From the NCBI RefSeq assembly GCF_001442625.1, contig NZ_LMZQ01000004.1:62001-126000 (forward strand): a DNA stretch of 64,000 nt. The letters are read 5' to 3'. This document shows, piece after piece, positions 37,117 through 45,035 of this stretch. Both the position numbers and the translations under genes were made by a program. The stretch is from Pedobacter ginsenosidimutans (lineage in GTDB: Bacteria > Bacteroidota > Bacteroidia > Sphingobacteriales > Sphingobacteriaceae). Within the stretch, counting starts at the first letter, position 1, and each line of letters starts with the position of its first letter. A model generated the notes under the pieces. The model did no database searches, was not told where the DNA came from, and saw only the letters and a list, made by a program, of their open reading frames with translations.

Positions 37117-37565
37117 AAAATTTTAGGCATTTCATTTTTAATTTCTTCCGTTCTTTCAATTATTGCTTTTTTGATCCTTTCTTTTGAATTACCCTGATCT
37201 TCTAATTTCATTGTGTTTGAAGTTCGAAGTACAATTTTCGTAGCCAGTTCATTGGCTTTTTTTTCAATCATAGCTTCCAATGATCCATCTTTAGGCACAA
37301 AGCCATAAACCAGCTCCATATCTAAAACTCTACCTAATTCCCTTAGAGATTTTATAGTTATCGAACCGTCTGCCTCTCTTTTTTCGATATCTAAAACCGC
37401 TTGTTTACTTACTGATAATTTATTGGCCAATTGCTGCATAGACATACCGAGTGTGTTACGAATGGCTTTAATCCAACCACTTGGCGGAATTGCAATCCTG
37501 CTTAAAATGGCAAAACTTAAAAGCTTGCCATTTAGTTGTTGCAACATTAATGATTTCTTTCCCAT
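37107..37565 (-). CDS. Mobile mystery protein A (XRE-type HTH)
   Basis: 152 residues. A family-typical PPSGWIKAIRNTLGMSMQQLANKLSVSKQAVLDIEKREADGSITIKSL forms the helix-turn-helix. LDMELVYGFVPKDGSLEAMIEKKA follows, and a basic and acidic C-terminus. With mobile mystery B it forms a two-gene unit of scattered distribution, proposed to behave like a toxin-antitoxin or mobile element cargo. Three palindromic repeats start 10 bases upstream of its ATG and are the natural candidate binding sites for this protein. Confidence 0.9.
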   Translation of the reverse strand: MGKKSLMLQQLNGKLLSFAILSRIAIPPSGWIKAIRNTLGMSMQQLANKLSVSKQAVLDIEKREADGSITIKSLRELGRVLDMELVYGFVPKDGSLEAMIEKKANELATKIVLRTSNTMKLEDQGNSKERIKKAIIERTEEIKNEMPKILWD

Positions 37566-37574
37566 AGCATTTAT

Positions 37575-37660
37575 AGTAAAGCTATTACTTTACTTTATCA
37601 ACACAAAAGTAAAGCTATTACTTTACAAAATCAAGAAATAAGTAAAGCTATTACTTTACT
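37575..37660. promoter_or_regulatory. Three palindromic operator-like repeats upstream of mobile mystery A
   Basis: AGTAAAG-CTATTA-CTTTACT occurs at 37575-37594, 37608-37627 (last base A) and 37641-37660, with starts exactly 33 bases apart. Arms of 7 bases are perfectly complementary and the 6-base centre is identical in all three. Distance to the HTH gene start is 10 bases. The exact period puts the sites on nearly one face of the helix (about three turns). This is the arrangement of an autoregulated operator. Confidence 0.8.
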
Positions 37661-37733
37661 TACCCGATTTCCATTAATCGTTATATAAACTAATTGCTTA
37701 TTATTTATAACAATAAAGAAAAATTAACTTCGC

Positions 37734-37741
37734 TATCTTTG
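37734..37741 (+). promoter_or_regulatory. Candidate -7 promoter box of hemW (TATCTTTG)
   Basis: Exact TAnnTTTG match with only 5 bases between it and the ATG at 37747, so the message would be nearly leaderless. The iterons end 73 bases upstream. Confidence 0.5.
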
Positions 37742-37746
37742 CAGCA

Positions 37747-38880
37747 ATGTCCGGTATCTATATTCATATCCCTTTCTGTAAAAAGGCCTGTCACTATTGC
37801 GATTTTCACTTCAGCACTTCCTTAAAATATGCTGATGAAATGATTGATGCAATCTGCAAAGAGATCAAAATGAAAAAAGACCGGATTAGCGGACAAGTTG
37901 GAAGCATCTATTTTGGCGGCGGAACACCCTCTATTTTGTCGCAGGCAGCTTTACAAAAGATTTTTGACACCATTAACCGCACTTTTTCGGTTGATGCAAA
38001 TGCTGAAATTACCATCGAAACCAATCCCGATGATTTAACGGCGCAGAAATTAAAGGAGCTGAAACAATTGCCCGTTAACCGCTTTAGTGTAGGTATTCAA
38101 TCTTTTTATGATGAAGACCTGATCTGGATGAATCGAGCACACCAAGCAAGAGAGGCTGAGGATTGTATCAGAAGAAGTCAGGATGCCGGTTTTGAGAATC
38201 TAACTCTCGATTTAATTTATGGCTATCCTTTGCTTACCGATCAAAAATGGCTAAGTAATATCCAAAAAGCAATTGAGCTCGAGGTTCCACATATTTCAGC
38301 CTACGCGCTAACGGTAGAACCACGGACGGCTTTAGCCCATGCCATTAAAAACAAAAAACAAACTCCTGTAAACGATAATCAAAGTGCTGCTCAGTTTGTA
38401 ATTTTGATGGAGAAATTGATAGATGCCGGGTTTGAACACTATGAAATTTCGAATTTTGCAAAACCTAACCACTATGCCGTACATAACACAAATTATTGGA
38501 AAGGCATAGATTACATTGGCATAGGTCCATCAGCACATGGCTTTAATGGCCAGAACCGCTATATGAACCCCGCCAATAACGCCCTGTATATGGAAACATT
38601 AGGCCATAACAAACTTCCTGAAATTGTTGAAGAACTGAGTTTAAACGACAGATTTAACGAGTACATCATGACTTCGTTAAGAACGATGTGGGGAACTGAT
38701 TTACAAAAAATAAATACCGATTTCGGGAAAGACTTTTTAATAGAAACAAAACACAATCTTAAAAATTTTGAGGATAAAGATTGGTTAGTGGTTAACGGAG
38801 ATAGGATTCGTTTAAGTCAAAATGGAAAATTATTTGCCGATCATATTGCTTCGGAATTGTTTATTATTGAGAATGACTGA
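37747..38880 (+). CDS. hemW: Radical SAM haem chaperone HemW
   Basis: 377 residues. The iron-sulfur motif CKKACHYCDFHF (CxxxCxxC) and IYFGGGTPSIL are at the N-terminus. FSVGIQSFYDEDLIWMNRAH and LDLIYGYP follow, and a C-terminal HemN_C part with HYEISNFAKPNHYAVHNTNYWKGIDYIGIGPSAHGF. The fourth Cys of true HemN (CxxxCxxCxC) is absent, which points to HemW, a haem-inserting chaperone, rather than coproporphyrinogen dehydrogenase. Probable single-gene unit. Confidence 0.9.
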   Translation: MSGIYIHIPFCKKACHYCDFHFSTSLKYADEMIDAICKEIKMKKDRISGQVGSIYFGGGTPSILSQAALQKIFDTINRTFSVDANAEITIETNPDDLTAQKLKELKQLPVNRFSVGIQSFYDEDLIWMNRAHQAREAEDCIRRSQDAGFENLTLDLIYGYPLLTDQKWLSNIQKAIELEVPHISAYALTVEPRTALAHAIKNKKQTPVNDNQSAAQFVILMEKLIDAGFEHYEISNFAKPNHYAVHNTNYWKGIDYIGIGPSAHGFNGQNRYMNPANNALYMETLGHNKLPEIVEELSLNDRFNEYIMTSLRTMWGTDLQKINTDFGKDFLIETKHNLKNFEDKDWLVVNGDRIRLSQNGKLFADHIASELFIIEND

Positions 38881-38882
38881 AG

Positions 38883-38960
38883 GAATGAATTTTGAATGAT
38901 TGAATTTATTTTACTGCAGAAACCAACTATTCTTTCATTCAATCATTCTTTAATTCAATA
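38883..38960. repeat. Word repeat (GAATGATTGAAT) with inverted copy
   Basis: GAATGATTGAAT (38894-38905) is perfectly inverted as ATTCAATCATTC (38937-38948), and the flanks GAATGAATTT and TTTAATTC extend it imperfectly. It fills the gap between hemW and the SDR gene. A related word fills the gap at 41738. Confidence 0.65.
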
Positions 38961-38970
38961 ATTATATATT

Positions 38971-39753
38971 ATGTCAAAAATTGTATGGATTACAGGTGCA
39001 TCATCAGGTATTGGAGAGGCCTTGGTATATGAATATTTTAAAGCTGGCAATAAACTGATCATCTCGGGAAGAAATCGCGATGAGCTATTCCGTGTAAAAG
39101 GAAACTGCCAAAACTCTTTTAATGTACATGTTTTACCATTCGATTTAAGCGAAACGGCTACACTCGAAAACAAAGCTGCCGATGTCATCCGTATTTTTGG
39201 AAAAATAGATTTACTGATCAATAGCGGCGGCATAAGTCAGCGGAGTTTAGCCCTTGAAACCAACCTGCAAACAGAACAACAGATTATGGACACCAATTTC
39301 TGGGGAACAGTTGTACTGAGCAAAGCGGTTTTGCCTTTGATGATTGCCAACGGTGGTGGACAAATAGTTGTAATTAGTAGCCTTGTCGGGAAATTCGGCA
39401 CGAAATTCCGCTCTACTTATGCGGCGTCAAAACATGCACTACATGGTTATTTCGATTCACTCCGATCGGAAGTTTACGATAAAAACATCGATATTACCAT
39501 CATCTGCCCAGGCTTTATCAAAACAAATGTAACCTACAATGCACTTACAGGAGATGGTAACCCACTCAATAAGATGGGCGATGCGCATGAAAATGCTATG
39601 ACTCCGGCCGAATGTGCCAAACAAATTGTAGTGGCTGTTAGCAACAAAAAAGAAGAGGCTTATGTTGGTGGAAAAGAAACGAGAGCAGTATTATTGAAAC
39701 GATTTTTTCCGAAGATTTTTTCTAAAAAAGTAAGAACAGCCAAGGTGAACTAG
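38971..39753 (+). CDS. Short-chain dehydrogenase/reductase
   Basis: 260 residues with the Rossmann motif TGASSGIGEAL, INSGGIS in place of the usual NNAG, catalytic Ser in VVISSLVGKFG and the YAASKHALHGY Tyr-Lys pair. The YDKNIDITIICPGFIKTN segment follows. It uses NAD(P)H on an unknown alcohol or carbonyl substrate. No substrate clue comes from the neighbours; the closest are hemW upstream and the fasciclin protein downstream, which starts 326 bases later after a repeat element. Confidence 0.92.
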   Translation: MSKIVWITGASSGIGEALVYEYFKAGNKLIISGRNRDELFRVKGNCQNSFNVHVLPFDLSETATLENKAADVIRIFGKIDLLINSGGISQRSLALETNLQTEQQIMDTNFWGTVVLSKAVLPLMIANGGGQIVVISSLVGKFGTKFRSTYAASKHALHGYFDSLRSEVYDKNIDITIICPGFIKTNVTYNALTGDGNPLNKMGDAHENAMTPAECAKQIVVAVSNKKEEAYVGGKETRAVLLKRFFPKIFSKKVRTAKVN

Positions 39754-39763
39754 CACTGCGTTT

Positions 39764-39945
39764 TGAGGTTGGTGTTAAGCGTGACCAGCGAAGTTAATAA
39801 AGGATACGACTTAGGGACGAACCCAATTGATCTAAACCCGGTTGAAGCGATATCCTTTTGGCGCCATGCTGAGCGGAGTCGAAGCACAGCCAAAAGATTT
39901 AGCGAAAAACGGGACTAGCCCACCCGAAGAACTACCACAGCACCT
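39764..39945. repeat. REP-like intergenic repeat element
   Basis: The 326 bases after the SDR gene hold a GC-richer stretch with nested inverted repeats: AAAGGATA (from 39799) against TATCCTTT (39851-39858), and TTTTGGC (39856-39862) against GCCAAAA (39889-39895). The inner phrase CGCCATGCTGAGCGGAGTCG looks like the CATGCTGAGCG-type repeats I recall from Bacteroidota genomes. The rest of the gap, to 40079, is AT-rich and shows no feature. Confidence 0.55.
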
Positions 39946-40079
39946 TTACAAATCGAAAAAAACAAAAATTAAAACACTAACAATCAATACATTAAAAATT
40001 ATTTTTTATTTCTAAAAACCAAGTATCTGTAAGCCATCGTAAATGGAATCAAATAACAGAAACTTAAAAATTAGAAATA

Positions 40080-40631
40080 ATGAAAAATTTAATCTTAACC
40101 GCATTTGCCGTAATTACCATGGCATTCACTACTCAAGTTTACGCTCAAAAAAATCCAATGGTTGGTGGAGCAGCTATGTATTCGACTAAGGATATTGTAG
40201 ACAATGCTGTAAATTCAAAAGACCACACTACACTGGTAGCGGCAGTTAAAGCTGCGGGCTTGGTTGAAACTTTAAAAAGTGCTGGCCCTTTCACTGTTTT
40301 TGCACCGACTAACGCTGCATTTGATAAACTTCCTGCAGGAACTGTTGATAATTTGGTTAAACCAGAAAACAAAGCAACCCTTACTACTATTTTAACCTAC
40401 CATGTTGTTGCCGGTAAAATGGATAGCAAAGCAATTGCAAAAGCAATAAAAGCTGGTGGTGGTAAAGCAGAACTTACAACAGTACAAGGGGGTAAACTTT
40501 GGGCCTGGATGGAAGGTAAAAAATTAGTGCTAAAAGATGAAAAAGGCGGAATGAGCACTGTAACCATTGCAGATGTTTATCAAAAAAATGGAGTAATCCA
40601 TGTAATTGATACTGTTTTAATGCCCAAATAA
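40080..40631 (+). CDS. Secreted fasciclin (FAS1) domain protein
   Basis: 183 residues with a signal peptide ending near VYAQ. One FAS1 domain: start YSTKDIVDNAVNSKDHTTLVAAVKAAGL, the H1 block GPFTVFAPTNAAFDKLP, YHVVAGKM, and the ending KNGVIHVIDTVLMPK (H2). FAS1 proteins are cell-surface adhesion or ligand-binding modules. It is probably a single-gene unit, with a good terminator 58 bases after the stop. Confidence 0.92.
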   Translation: MKNLILTAFAVITMAFTTQVYAQKNPMVGGAAMYSTKDIVDNAVNSKDHTTLVAAVKAAGLVETLKSAGPFTVFAPTNAAFDKLPAGTVDNLVKPENKATLTTILTYHVVAGKMDSKAIAKAIKAGGGKAELTTVQGGKLWAWMEGKKLVLKDEKGGMSTVTIADVYQKNGVIHVIDTVLMPK

Positions 40632-40688
40632 CATTTAAAAGATATCCTTATTAAAACCACAAATCACGCCCTAAGTGATTTTAACATT

Positions 40689-40719
40689 AACGCACTTGCT
40701 CATAAGTAAGTGCGTTTTT
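40689..40719 (+). terminator. Terminator after the fasciclin gene
   Basis: AACGCACTT (40689-40697) pairs with AAGTGCGTT (40708-40716), followed by TTT and T-rich sequence. Confidence 0.8.
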
Positions 40720-40814
40720 CGTTGTCAAGCATCATAACTTCTGACTTTTTTTGATGAATTGTCAGTTTTTTTTAAAGTTTTTGTATTTGTAATGTTTAGT
40801 GTTTTTTAACTATT

Positions 40815-40822
40815 TAATTTTG
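40815..40822 (+). promoter_or_regulatory. Candidate -7 promoter box (TAATTTTG)
   Basis: Exact TAnnTTTG match 21 bases before the first cupin_8 gene. A TTTG at 40786-40789 lies 25 bases upstream and may be the -33 element, slightly farther than usual. Confidence 0.5.
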
Positions 40823-40843
40823 CTGTATTAATAGTTTTTTAAC

Positions 40844-41725
40844 ATGAAATTCAATTTATCTCCGATAGATGTAGTTGAAGACATATCTAAATCAGATTTC
40901 GAGCTGAACTACCTTAAACCGCGTAAACCTTTGGTAATAAAAAATATGGCCAAAAAATGGCCGGCTTACCAAAAATGGACAATGGAATATATGAAAGAAG
41001 TTGTTGGTGATAAAACTGTTCCACTTTACGACAGTTCTAAAGCCGATCCTTCTAAACCTATAAATGCCTCTGCCGCCGAAATGAAATTTGGCGATTATAT
41101 AGACCTGATTAAAGAAACACCGACTGATCTGCGTATCTTTTTGTTCGATCCGATAAAATTTGCACCAAAACTACTCGAAGATTATATCGCACCGAAAGAT
41201 TTAATGGGCGGTTTTTTAGATAGTTATCCAAATATGTTCTTTGGCGGTAAGGGATCAGTAACATTTTTACACTATGACATTGATTTAGCACACATTTTCC
41301 ATACACACTTTAATGGCCGTAAGCATGTGATCTTATTCGATTACAAATGGAAAGAACGTTTGTATCAAATCCCGTATGCTACTTATGCCTTAGAAGATTA
41401 TGATGTGGAGAATCCCGATTTTGATAAATTCCCGGCTCTAAAGGGCGTTCAGGGCGTTGAAGCCTTTTTAGAACATGGCGACACCTTATTTATGCCAACC
41501 GGATACTGGCACTGGATGAAATATCTGGATGGTTCTTTCTCAATTAGTTTAAGGGCATGGGACAAAAGCTGGGCGGTAAAAGCAAAAAGCTTGTATAACT
41601 TAACTTTACAGCGTAAATTTGACGACTTTATGAAAGCAAACTACCGCGAAAAATACATGCAATGGAAAGAAGAACTTGCAGTTAAAAGAGCAAGTAGAGC
41701 GCTAGAGAAGAATTTACCAAAATAA
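40844..41725 (+). CDS. Cupin_8 / JmjC-like iron oxygenase, first paralogue
   Basis: 293 residues. The N-terminal NYLKPRKPLVIKNMAKKWPAYQKW is the entry to the JmjC-like fold. Probable iron ligands are H143 and D145 in FLHYDIDL and H223 in PTGYWHWM; K160 (GRKH) may bind 2-oxoglutarate. These enzymes hydroxylate proteins or small molecules. It aligns without gaps through at least residue 223 with the paralogue at 42726, roughly 60% identical by eye. The DUF3050 gene lies between them. No signal peptide, so cytoplasmic. Confidence 0.88.
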   Translation: MKFNLSPIDVVEDISKSDFELNYLKPRKPLVIKNMAKKWPAYQKWTMEYMKEVVGDKTVPLYDSSKADPSKPINASAAEMKFGDYIDLIKETPTDLRIFLFDPIKFAPKLLEDYIAPKDLMGGFLDSYPNMFFGGKGSVTFLHYDIDLAHIFHTHFNGRKHVILFDYKWKERLYQIPYATYALEDYDVENPDFDKFPALKGVQGVEAFLEHGDTLFMPTGYWHWMKYLDGSFSISLRAWDKSWAVKAKSLYNLTLQRKFDDFMKANYREKYMQWKEELAVKRASRALEKNLPK

Positions 41726-41737
41726 ATAATCATAGAA

Positions 41738-41806
41738 TTATTGAATGATGGAGTGAGAGAATTATCTCCCCTCAAAAACATTCACTCATTCAAATATTCA
41801 TTCATT
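41738..41806. repeat. Word repeat with imperfect inverted copies (TTGAATGA family)
   Basis: TTGAATGATGGAGTGA (from 41741) is answered by TTCACTCATTCAA (41781-41793) and TATTCATTCATT just before the DUF3050 start. The words match those between hemW and the SDR gene at 38883. Confidence 0.6.
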
Positions 41807-41812
41807 AAACAA

Positions 41813-42598
41813 ATGCATCCCAACATTATAAAAATCCAGGAAAGAATAGAGCCCCTTAGGCAGGAAATCATTAACCATAAAGTTTATTCGGCCATTAGTG
41901 AAATAGAAGATCTCCGGGTTTTTATGGAACACCACATTTTCGCCGTTTGGGATTTTATGTCGTTGCTTAAAGCCCTACAAATTAATTTAACCTGTACTAC
42001 TTTGCCATGGTTCCCGGTAGGCGACCCTGTTACCCGACAACTGATCAATGAAATTGTAGCAGGTGAAGAATCGGATGTAGATGCCAATGGAACGATTAAA
42101 AGCCACTTTGAGTTATATTTAGATGCCATGGATCAATGCGGTGCCAATACCAAACCCATCAATATCTTTTTACAGGAACTAAAAAACGGAAAAAGTTTTA
42201 ACGAAGCTTTCGCGAAAGCGGATGTTCCTGCAACGGCAAGGGATTTTGTAAATGCGACTTTCGAAACCATCAACAGTGGAAAAACACATTTACAAGCAGC
42301 AAGTTTTACTTTTGGCCGCGAGGATTTAATTCCAAACATGTTTTTTAGCATGGTAAATGACCTGAACAGTACGCAGGCAGATAAAGTTTCTATCTTTAAA
42401 TATTACTTAGCGCGCCATATCGAAGTAGATGGCGATCACCATAGCCATTTAGCACTCTCCATGACAGAGAAACTTTGTGAAAAAGATGAAGCCTTTTGGG
42501 CTGAGGCAGAGGAAACCACAAAACAGGCACTACAAAAAAGGATCGACCTGTGGGACGCTGCCTATGCCGAAATTGTTAAAAATAAAGTTGAGGCGTAA
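41813..42598 (+). CDS. DUF3050 family protein, possible metal-dependent oxygenase
   Basis: 261 residues from the ATG at 41813 (MHPNIIKIQERIEPLRQ). The in-frame ATG at 41741 would include the word repeat and is unlikely. The segment LRVFMEHHIFAVWDFMSLLKAL and the later RHIEVDGDHHSH are the best-conserved parts. H202-xxx-D206-xx-H209 matches the third-helix pattern of haem-oxygenase-like diiron oxygenases, and E39, H40, H41 and E80 or E85 could supply the other ligands. DUF3050 has, to my knowledge, no described activity. It is bracketed by two cupin_8 paralogues. Confidence 0.85.
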   Translation: MHPNIIKIQERIEPLRQEIINHKVYSAISEIEDLRVFMEHHIFAVWDFMSLLKALQINLTCTTLPWFPVGDPVTRQLINEIVAGEESDVDANGTIKSHFELYLDAMDQCGANTKPINIFLQELKNGKSFNEAFAKADVPATARDFVNATFETINSGKTHLQAASFTFGREDLIPNMFFSMVNDLNSTQADKVSIFKYYLARHIEVDGDHHSHLALSMTEKLCEKDEAFWAEAEETTKQALQKRIDLWDAAYAEIVKNKVEA

Positions 42599-42725
42599 TT
42601 ACTAAATTGTTAAGTATTTGCTAATTTAGATTACGTGATTTTAGTCACATTTACCTGTTAACATCAATTTTGTAAAATAAAATTTACACATTTGTTGTTC
42701 GGCACAAATAACCGATTTTAAGCGC

Positions 42726-43604
42726 ATGAGTTTCATTTTAAAACCTGTTGATATCGTTGAGAGCATCACTCCCGAAGATTTTAAGAAAAATTATCTGAAA
42801 ACTAAACGTCCGTTAGTAATCAGGGGCCTAACTAAAGACTGGCCTGCCAGAGAAAAATGGACGACTGAATATTTAAAGGAAATTGGTGGCGAGCTTGAAG
42901 TTCCACTTTACGACAACTCTAAAGCAGATCCATCTAAACCAATCAATGCAGCTACGGCGCATATGAAATTTGGCGATTACCTTGACCTGATCAAACGCGA
43001 GCCAACTGAACTGCGTATTTTCTTTTTTAACCTCTTTAAAAAAGTACCTAGCTTAATCAATGATGTAAAAATCCCTAAAGATTTAATGGGTGGTTTCATC
43101 GAAAGTATGCCTGCTATGTTTTTTGGAGGTTCTAACTCGGTGACCTTTTTACATTATGATATCGATTTACCGCATATTTTTCATACGCACTTTGGAGGTA
43201 GAAAGCACATCGTTCTTTTCGACAACAAATGGAAAGACAGATTGTATTGCCTGCCAAATGCAACTTATGCTTTGGAAGATTATGATGTAGCCAACCCCGA
43301 TTTCGAAAAATTCCCGGCACTAAATGGTGTAGAAGGTTATGAAGTTTTCTTAGAGCATGGTGATACTTTATTTATGCCAACCGGAATGTGGCACTGGATG
43401 AAATACCTGGATGGGTCGTTTTCTTTAAGCTTAAGAGCCTGGGATCAATCAATTACGCGCAAAGTAGCTAGTGTTTGGAGTTTATTTACCCACGGCGCTA
43501 TAGACAGTTTAATCAAAATGACTTTCAAAGAAAAATACGCCCACTGGAGAGAGAAAAAAGCAGTTAAAATTGCTGAAAGAGCTTTAGCTAAAGGCAGACC
43601 ATAG
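42726..43604 (+). CDS. Cupin_8 / JmjC-like iron oxygenase, second paralogue
   Basis: 292 residues, colinear with the paralogue at 40844, including H143, D145 (FLHYDIDL), K160 and H223 (PTGMWHWM). The differences are concentrated at residues 100-115 (FNLFKKVPSLINDVKI against FDPIKFAPKLLEDYIA) and in the C-terminal 45 residues, which are the likely substrate-facing parts. The 128 bases upstream separate it from DUF3050. A terminator follows, so the three genes may be one unit although the first has its own promoter box. Confidence 0.88.
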   Translation: MSFILKPVDIVESITPEDFKKNYLKTKRPLVIRGLTKDWPAREKWTTEYLKEIGGELEVPLYDNSKADPSKPINAATAHMKFGDYLDLIKREPTELRIFFFNLFKKVPSLINDVKIPKDLMGGFIESMPAMFFGGSNSVTFLHYDIDLPHIFHTHFGGRKHIVLFDNKWKDRLYCLPNATYALEDYDVANPDFEKFPALNGVEGYEVFLEHGDTLFMPTGMWHWMKYLDGSFSLSLRAWDQSITRKVASVWSLFTHGAIDSLIKMTFKEKYAHWREKKAVKIAERALAKGRP

Positions 43605-43628
43605 AAAAGTATTGAAAAAGTAAAATAC

Positions 43629-43661
43629 AACGGGGCATCGTTTACGATAGCCCCGTTTTTT
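43629..43661 (+). terminator. Terminator after the cupin_8 cluster
   Basis: CGGGGCATCGT (43631-43641) pairs with ACGATAGCCCCG (43644-43655), with one bulged A, followed by TTTTTT. Confidence 0.88.
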
Positions 43662-43709
43662 GTTATAATTGCGCTTAAACACCGAGAATCAAAAAATCAG
43701 ATACTAAAG

Positions 43710-44324
43710 ATGGAAAACAATACCCTTAGCGAAAAAGAAAAAATGCTGGCCGGCAAAGCTTATCAGGCTGGCGGCGAAGAACTATCAAAAGAAAGATTAA
43801 AAGCGCGTGAAATTGTTTTCGAGTTTAATAACCTCGCGCCAAAATTTATCAAACAACGAAAAGAGTTATTAAAAAGGTTATTCGGAAAAACAGAACGGAT
43901 GTTTTATGTAGAACCTCCATTTAGATGCGATTATGGCTACAACATCGAAATTGGTGATAATTTTTACGCAAATTTTAACCTTGTTATTTTAGATTGTGCT
44001 AAGGTACGCATTGGCAATAGCGTTTTCATTGCGCCAAATGTGGCTATTTATACTGCAGGCCACCCTATCCATGCACATTTACGCGATCAGGAATATGAGT
44101 GGGCGCAGGAAGTGACCATTGGCAACAGTGTTTGGATCGGTGGAAACGTGGTGATTAACCCAGGGGTAAAAATCGGATCCAATGTGGTAATCGGATCAGG
44201 TAGTATTGTAACCAGGGATATTCCGGATAATGTTTTTGCCGCAGGAAACCCATGCAGGGTAATCCGCCAGTTAACAGATGCTGATAAGGATTATTATTAT
44301 AAGGATTTTAAGTTGGGAGAGTAA
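43710..44324 (+). CDS. Sugar O-acetyltransferase (maltose/galactoside type)
   Basis: 204 residues. The Mac domain at the start (EKEKMLAGKAYQAGGEELSKERLKA) is followed by a left-handed beta helix of hexapeptide repeats. These include YNIEIGDNFYANFNLVILD, NVAIYTAGHPIHAH (catalytic His), and SVWIGGNVVINPGVKIGSNVVIGSGSIVTRDIP. It acetylates the 6-position of sugars using acetyl-CoA. Separated from the cupin_8 gene by a terminator, so independently expressed. Confidence 0.93.
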   Translation: MENNTLSEKEKMLAGKAYQAGGEELSKERLKAREIVFEFNNLAPKFIKQRKELLKRLFGKTERMFYVEPPFRCDYGYNIEIGDNFYANFNLVILDCAKVRIGNSVFIAPNVAIYTAGHPIHAHLRDQEYEWAQEVTIGNSVWIGGNVVINPGVKIGSNVVIGSGSIVTRDIPDNVFAAGNPCRVIRQLTDADKDYYYKDFKLGE

Positions 44325-44326
44325 AT

Positions 44327-44372
44327 AATCGTCCCGATTTGCAATCGGCATGCATGAGAGGGGCGATTTTAT
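44327..44372 (+). terminator. Possible terminator after the acetyltransferase gene
   Basis: AATCGTCCC (44327-44335) pairs with GGGGCGATT (44360-44368) with a G-T wobble, with a small inner hairpin GATTTGCAATC, followed by a short T run. The loop is long. Confidence 0.5.
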
Positions 44373-44473
44373 CACCATTAATTTATTTATTACACAGCTT
44401 TAAAAATGCTGATCTCGTTAAAAATGAGAATAATTTAGATTAATTGTTCAACGTTATTGTTAATAACCTCTCA

Positions 44474-45016
44474 TTAATTTACTTTAAACGAGCTGATCAA
44501 CGAATCGAGCAATTTCTGATAATGCTTGGCTTCTATTGCTTCGCCACTGAATATAAAAGAATAGGTTTTACCATTCAATTTAAAAAGAGTGATATTCCCA
44601 ATATTTCTATCCGCAATGATTGAGGTTTGAAAACCCACCCTAAGCACTTCTTTATTTCCAATTTTAATATTACGAGCAGTATCGAGCAATCCAAAAGTTA
44701 TCTTTCTTTGCTGATAACTACTTCTGCAAGAGCGAATGGTCTTTTCAAGAAATGAGTTTAGATTAAGGTCTTCATTAATTTGCGTCAAAATCAAATAAGC
44801 ATCCTTGCTTAAGGGCTCATCATTCTCCATAGAGATTATACGGGTCCCTTTTGCTCCTTCAATCGTTCTGTCTTTTTTAACCTTCCAATATTTATTGGGC
44901 AACAGGAAGCTCAATCCATTTTTTTGGTAAACGACGGGTTGGTCTTTACGGTTTGAAGCGTAATTGCAAGAAGCGAATAGCATTAAAGAAAAAATTATTA
45001 TAAATATATTTTTCAC
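44474..45016 (-). CDS. Hypothetical lipoprotein
   Basis: 180 residues with lipobox LMLFASC. The mature protein begins NYASNRKDQPVVYQKNGLSFLLPNKYWKVKKD and ends YQKLLDSLISSFKVN. The run of an N-terminal strand GLSFLLPNKYW, a central ITLFKLNGKTYSFIFSG and a final helix resembles a PsbP/DcrB-like fold, but this is only a visual likeness. It follows the DUF4440 gene on the same strand by 19 bases. Confidence 0.72.
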   Translation of the reverse strand: MKNIFIIIFSLMLFASCNYASNRKDQPVVYQKNGLSFLLPNKYWKVKKDRTIEGAKGTRIISMENDEPLSKDAYLILTQINEDLNLNSFLEKTIRSCRSSYQQRKITFGLLDTARNIKIGNKEVLRVGFQTSIIADRNIGNITLFKLNGKTYSFIFSGEAIEAKHYQKLLDSLISSFKVN

Positions 45017-45035
45017 GTTTTATGCAAATTACGGC

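Noticed and set aside
36520-37565. Mobile mystery A/B as part of an inserted phage or transposon
   Set aside because: No integrase, transposase or attachment-site duplication was seen around it; only the two genes and their operators are accessory.
37575-37660. CRISPR-like array
   Set aside because: Three palindromic 20-base repeats with 13-base gaps, too few and with gaps too short for spacers; no cas genes. Better as operators.
41741-41812. ATG at 41741 as the start of the DUF3050 protein
   Set aside because: The extra 24 residues come from the word repeat; the ATG at 41813 starts at the conserved domain.
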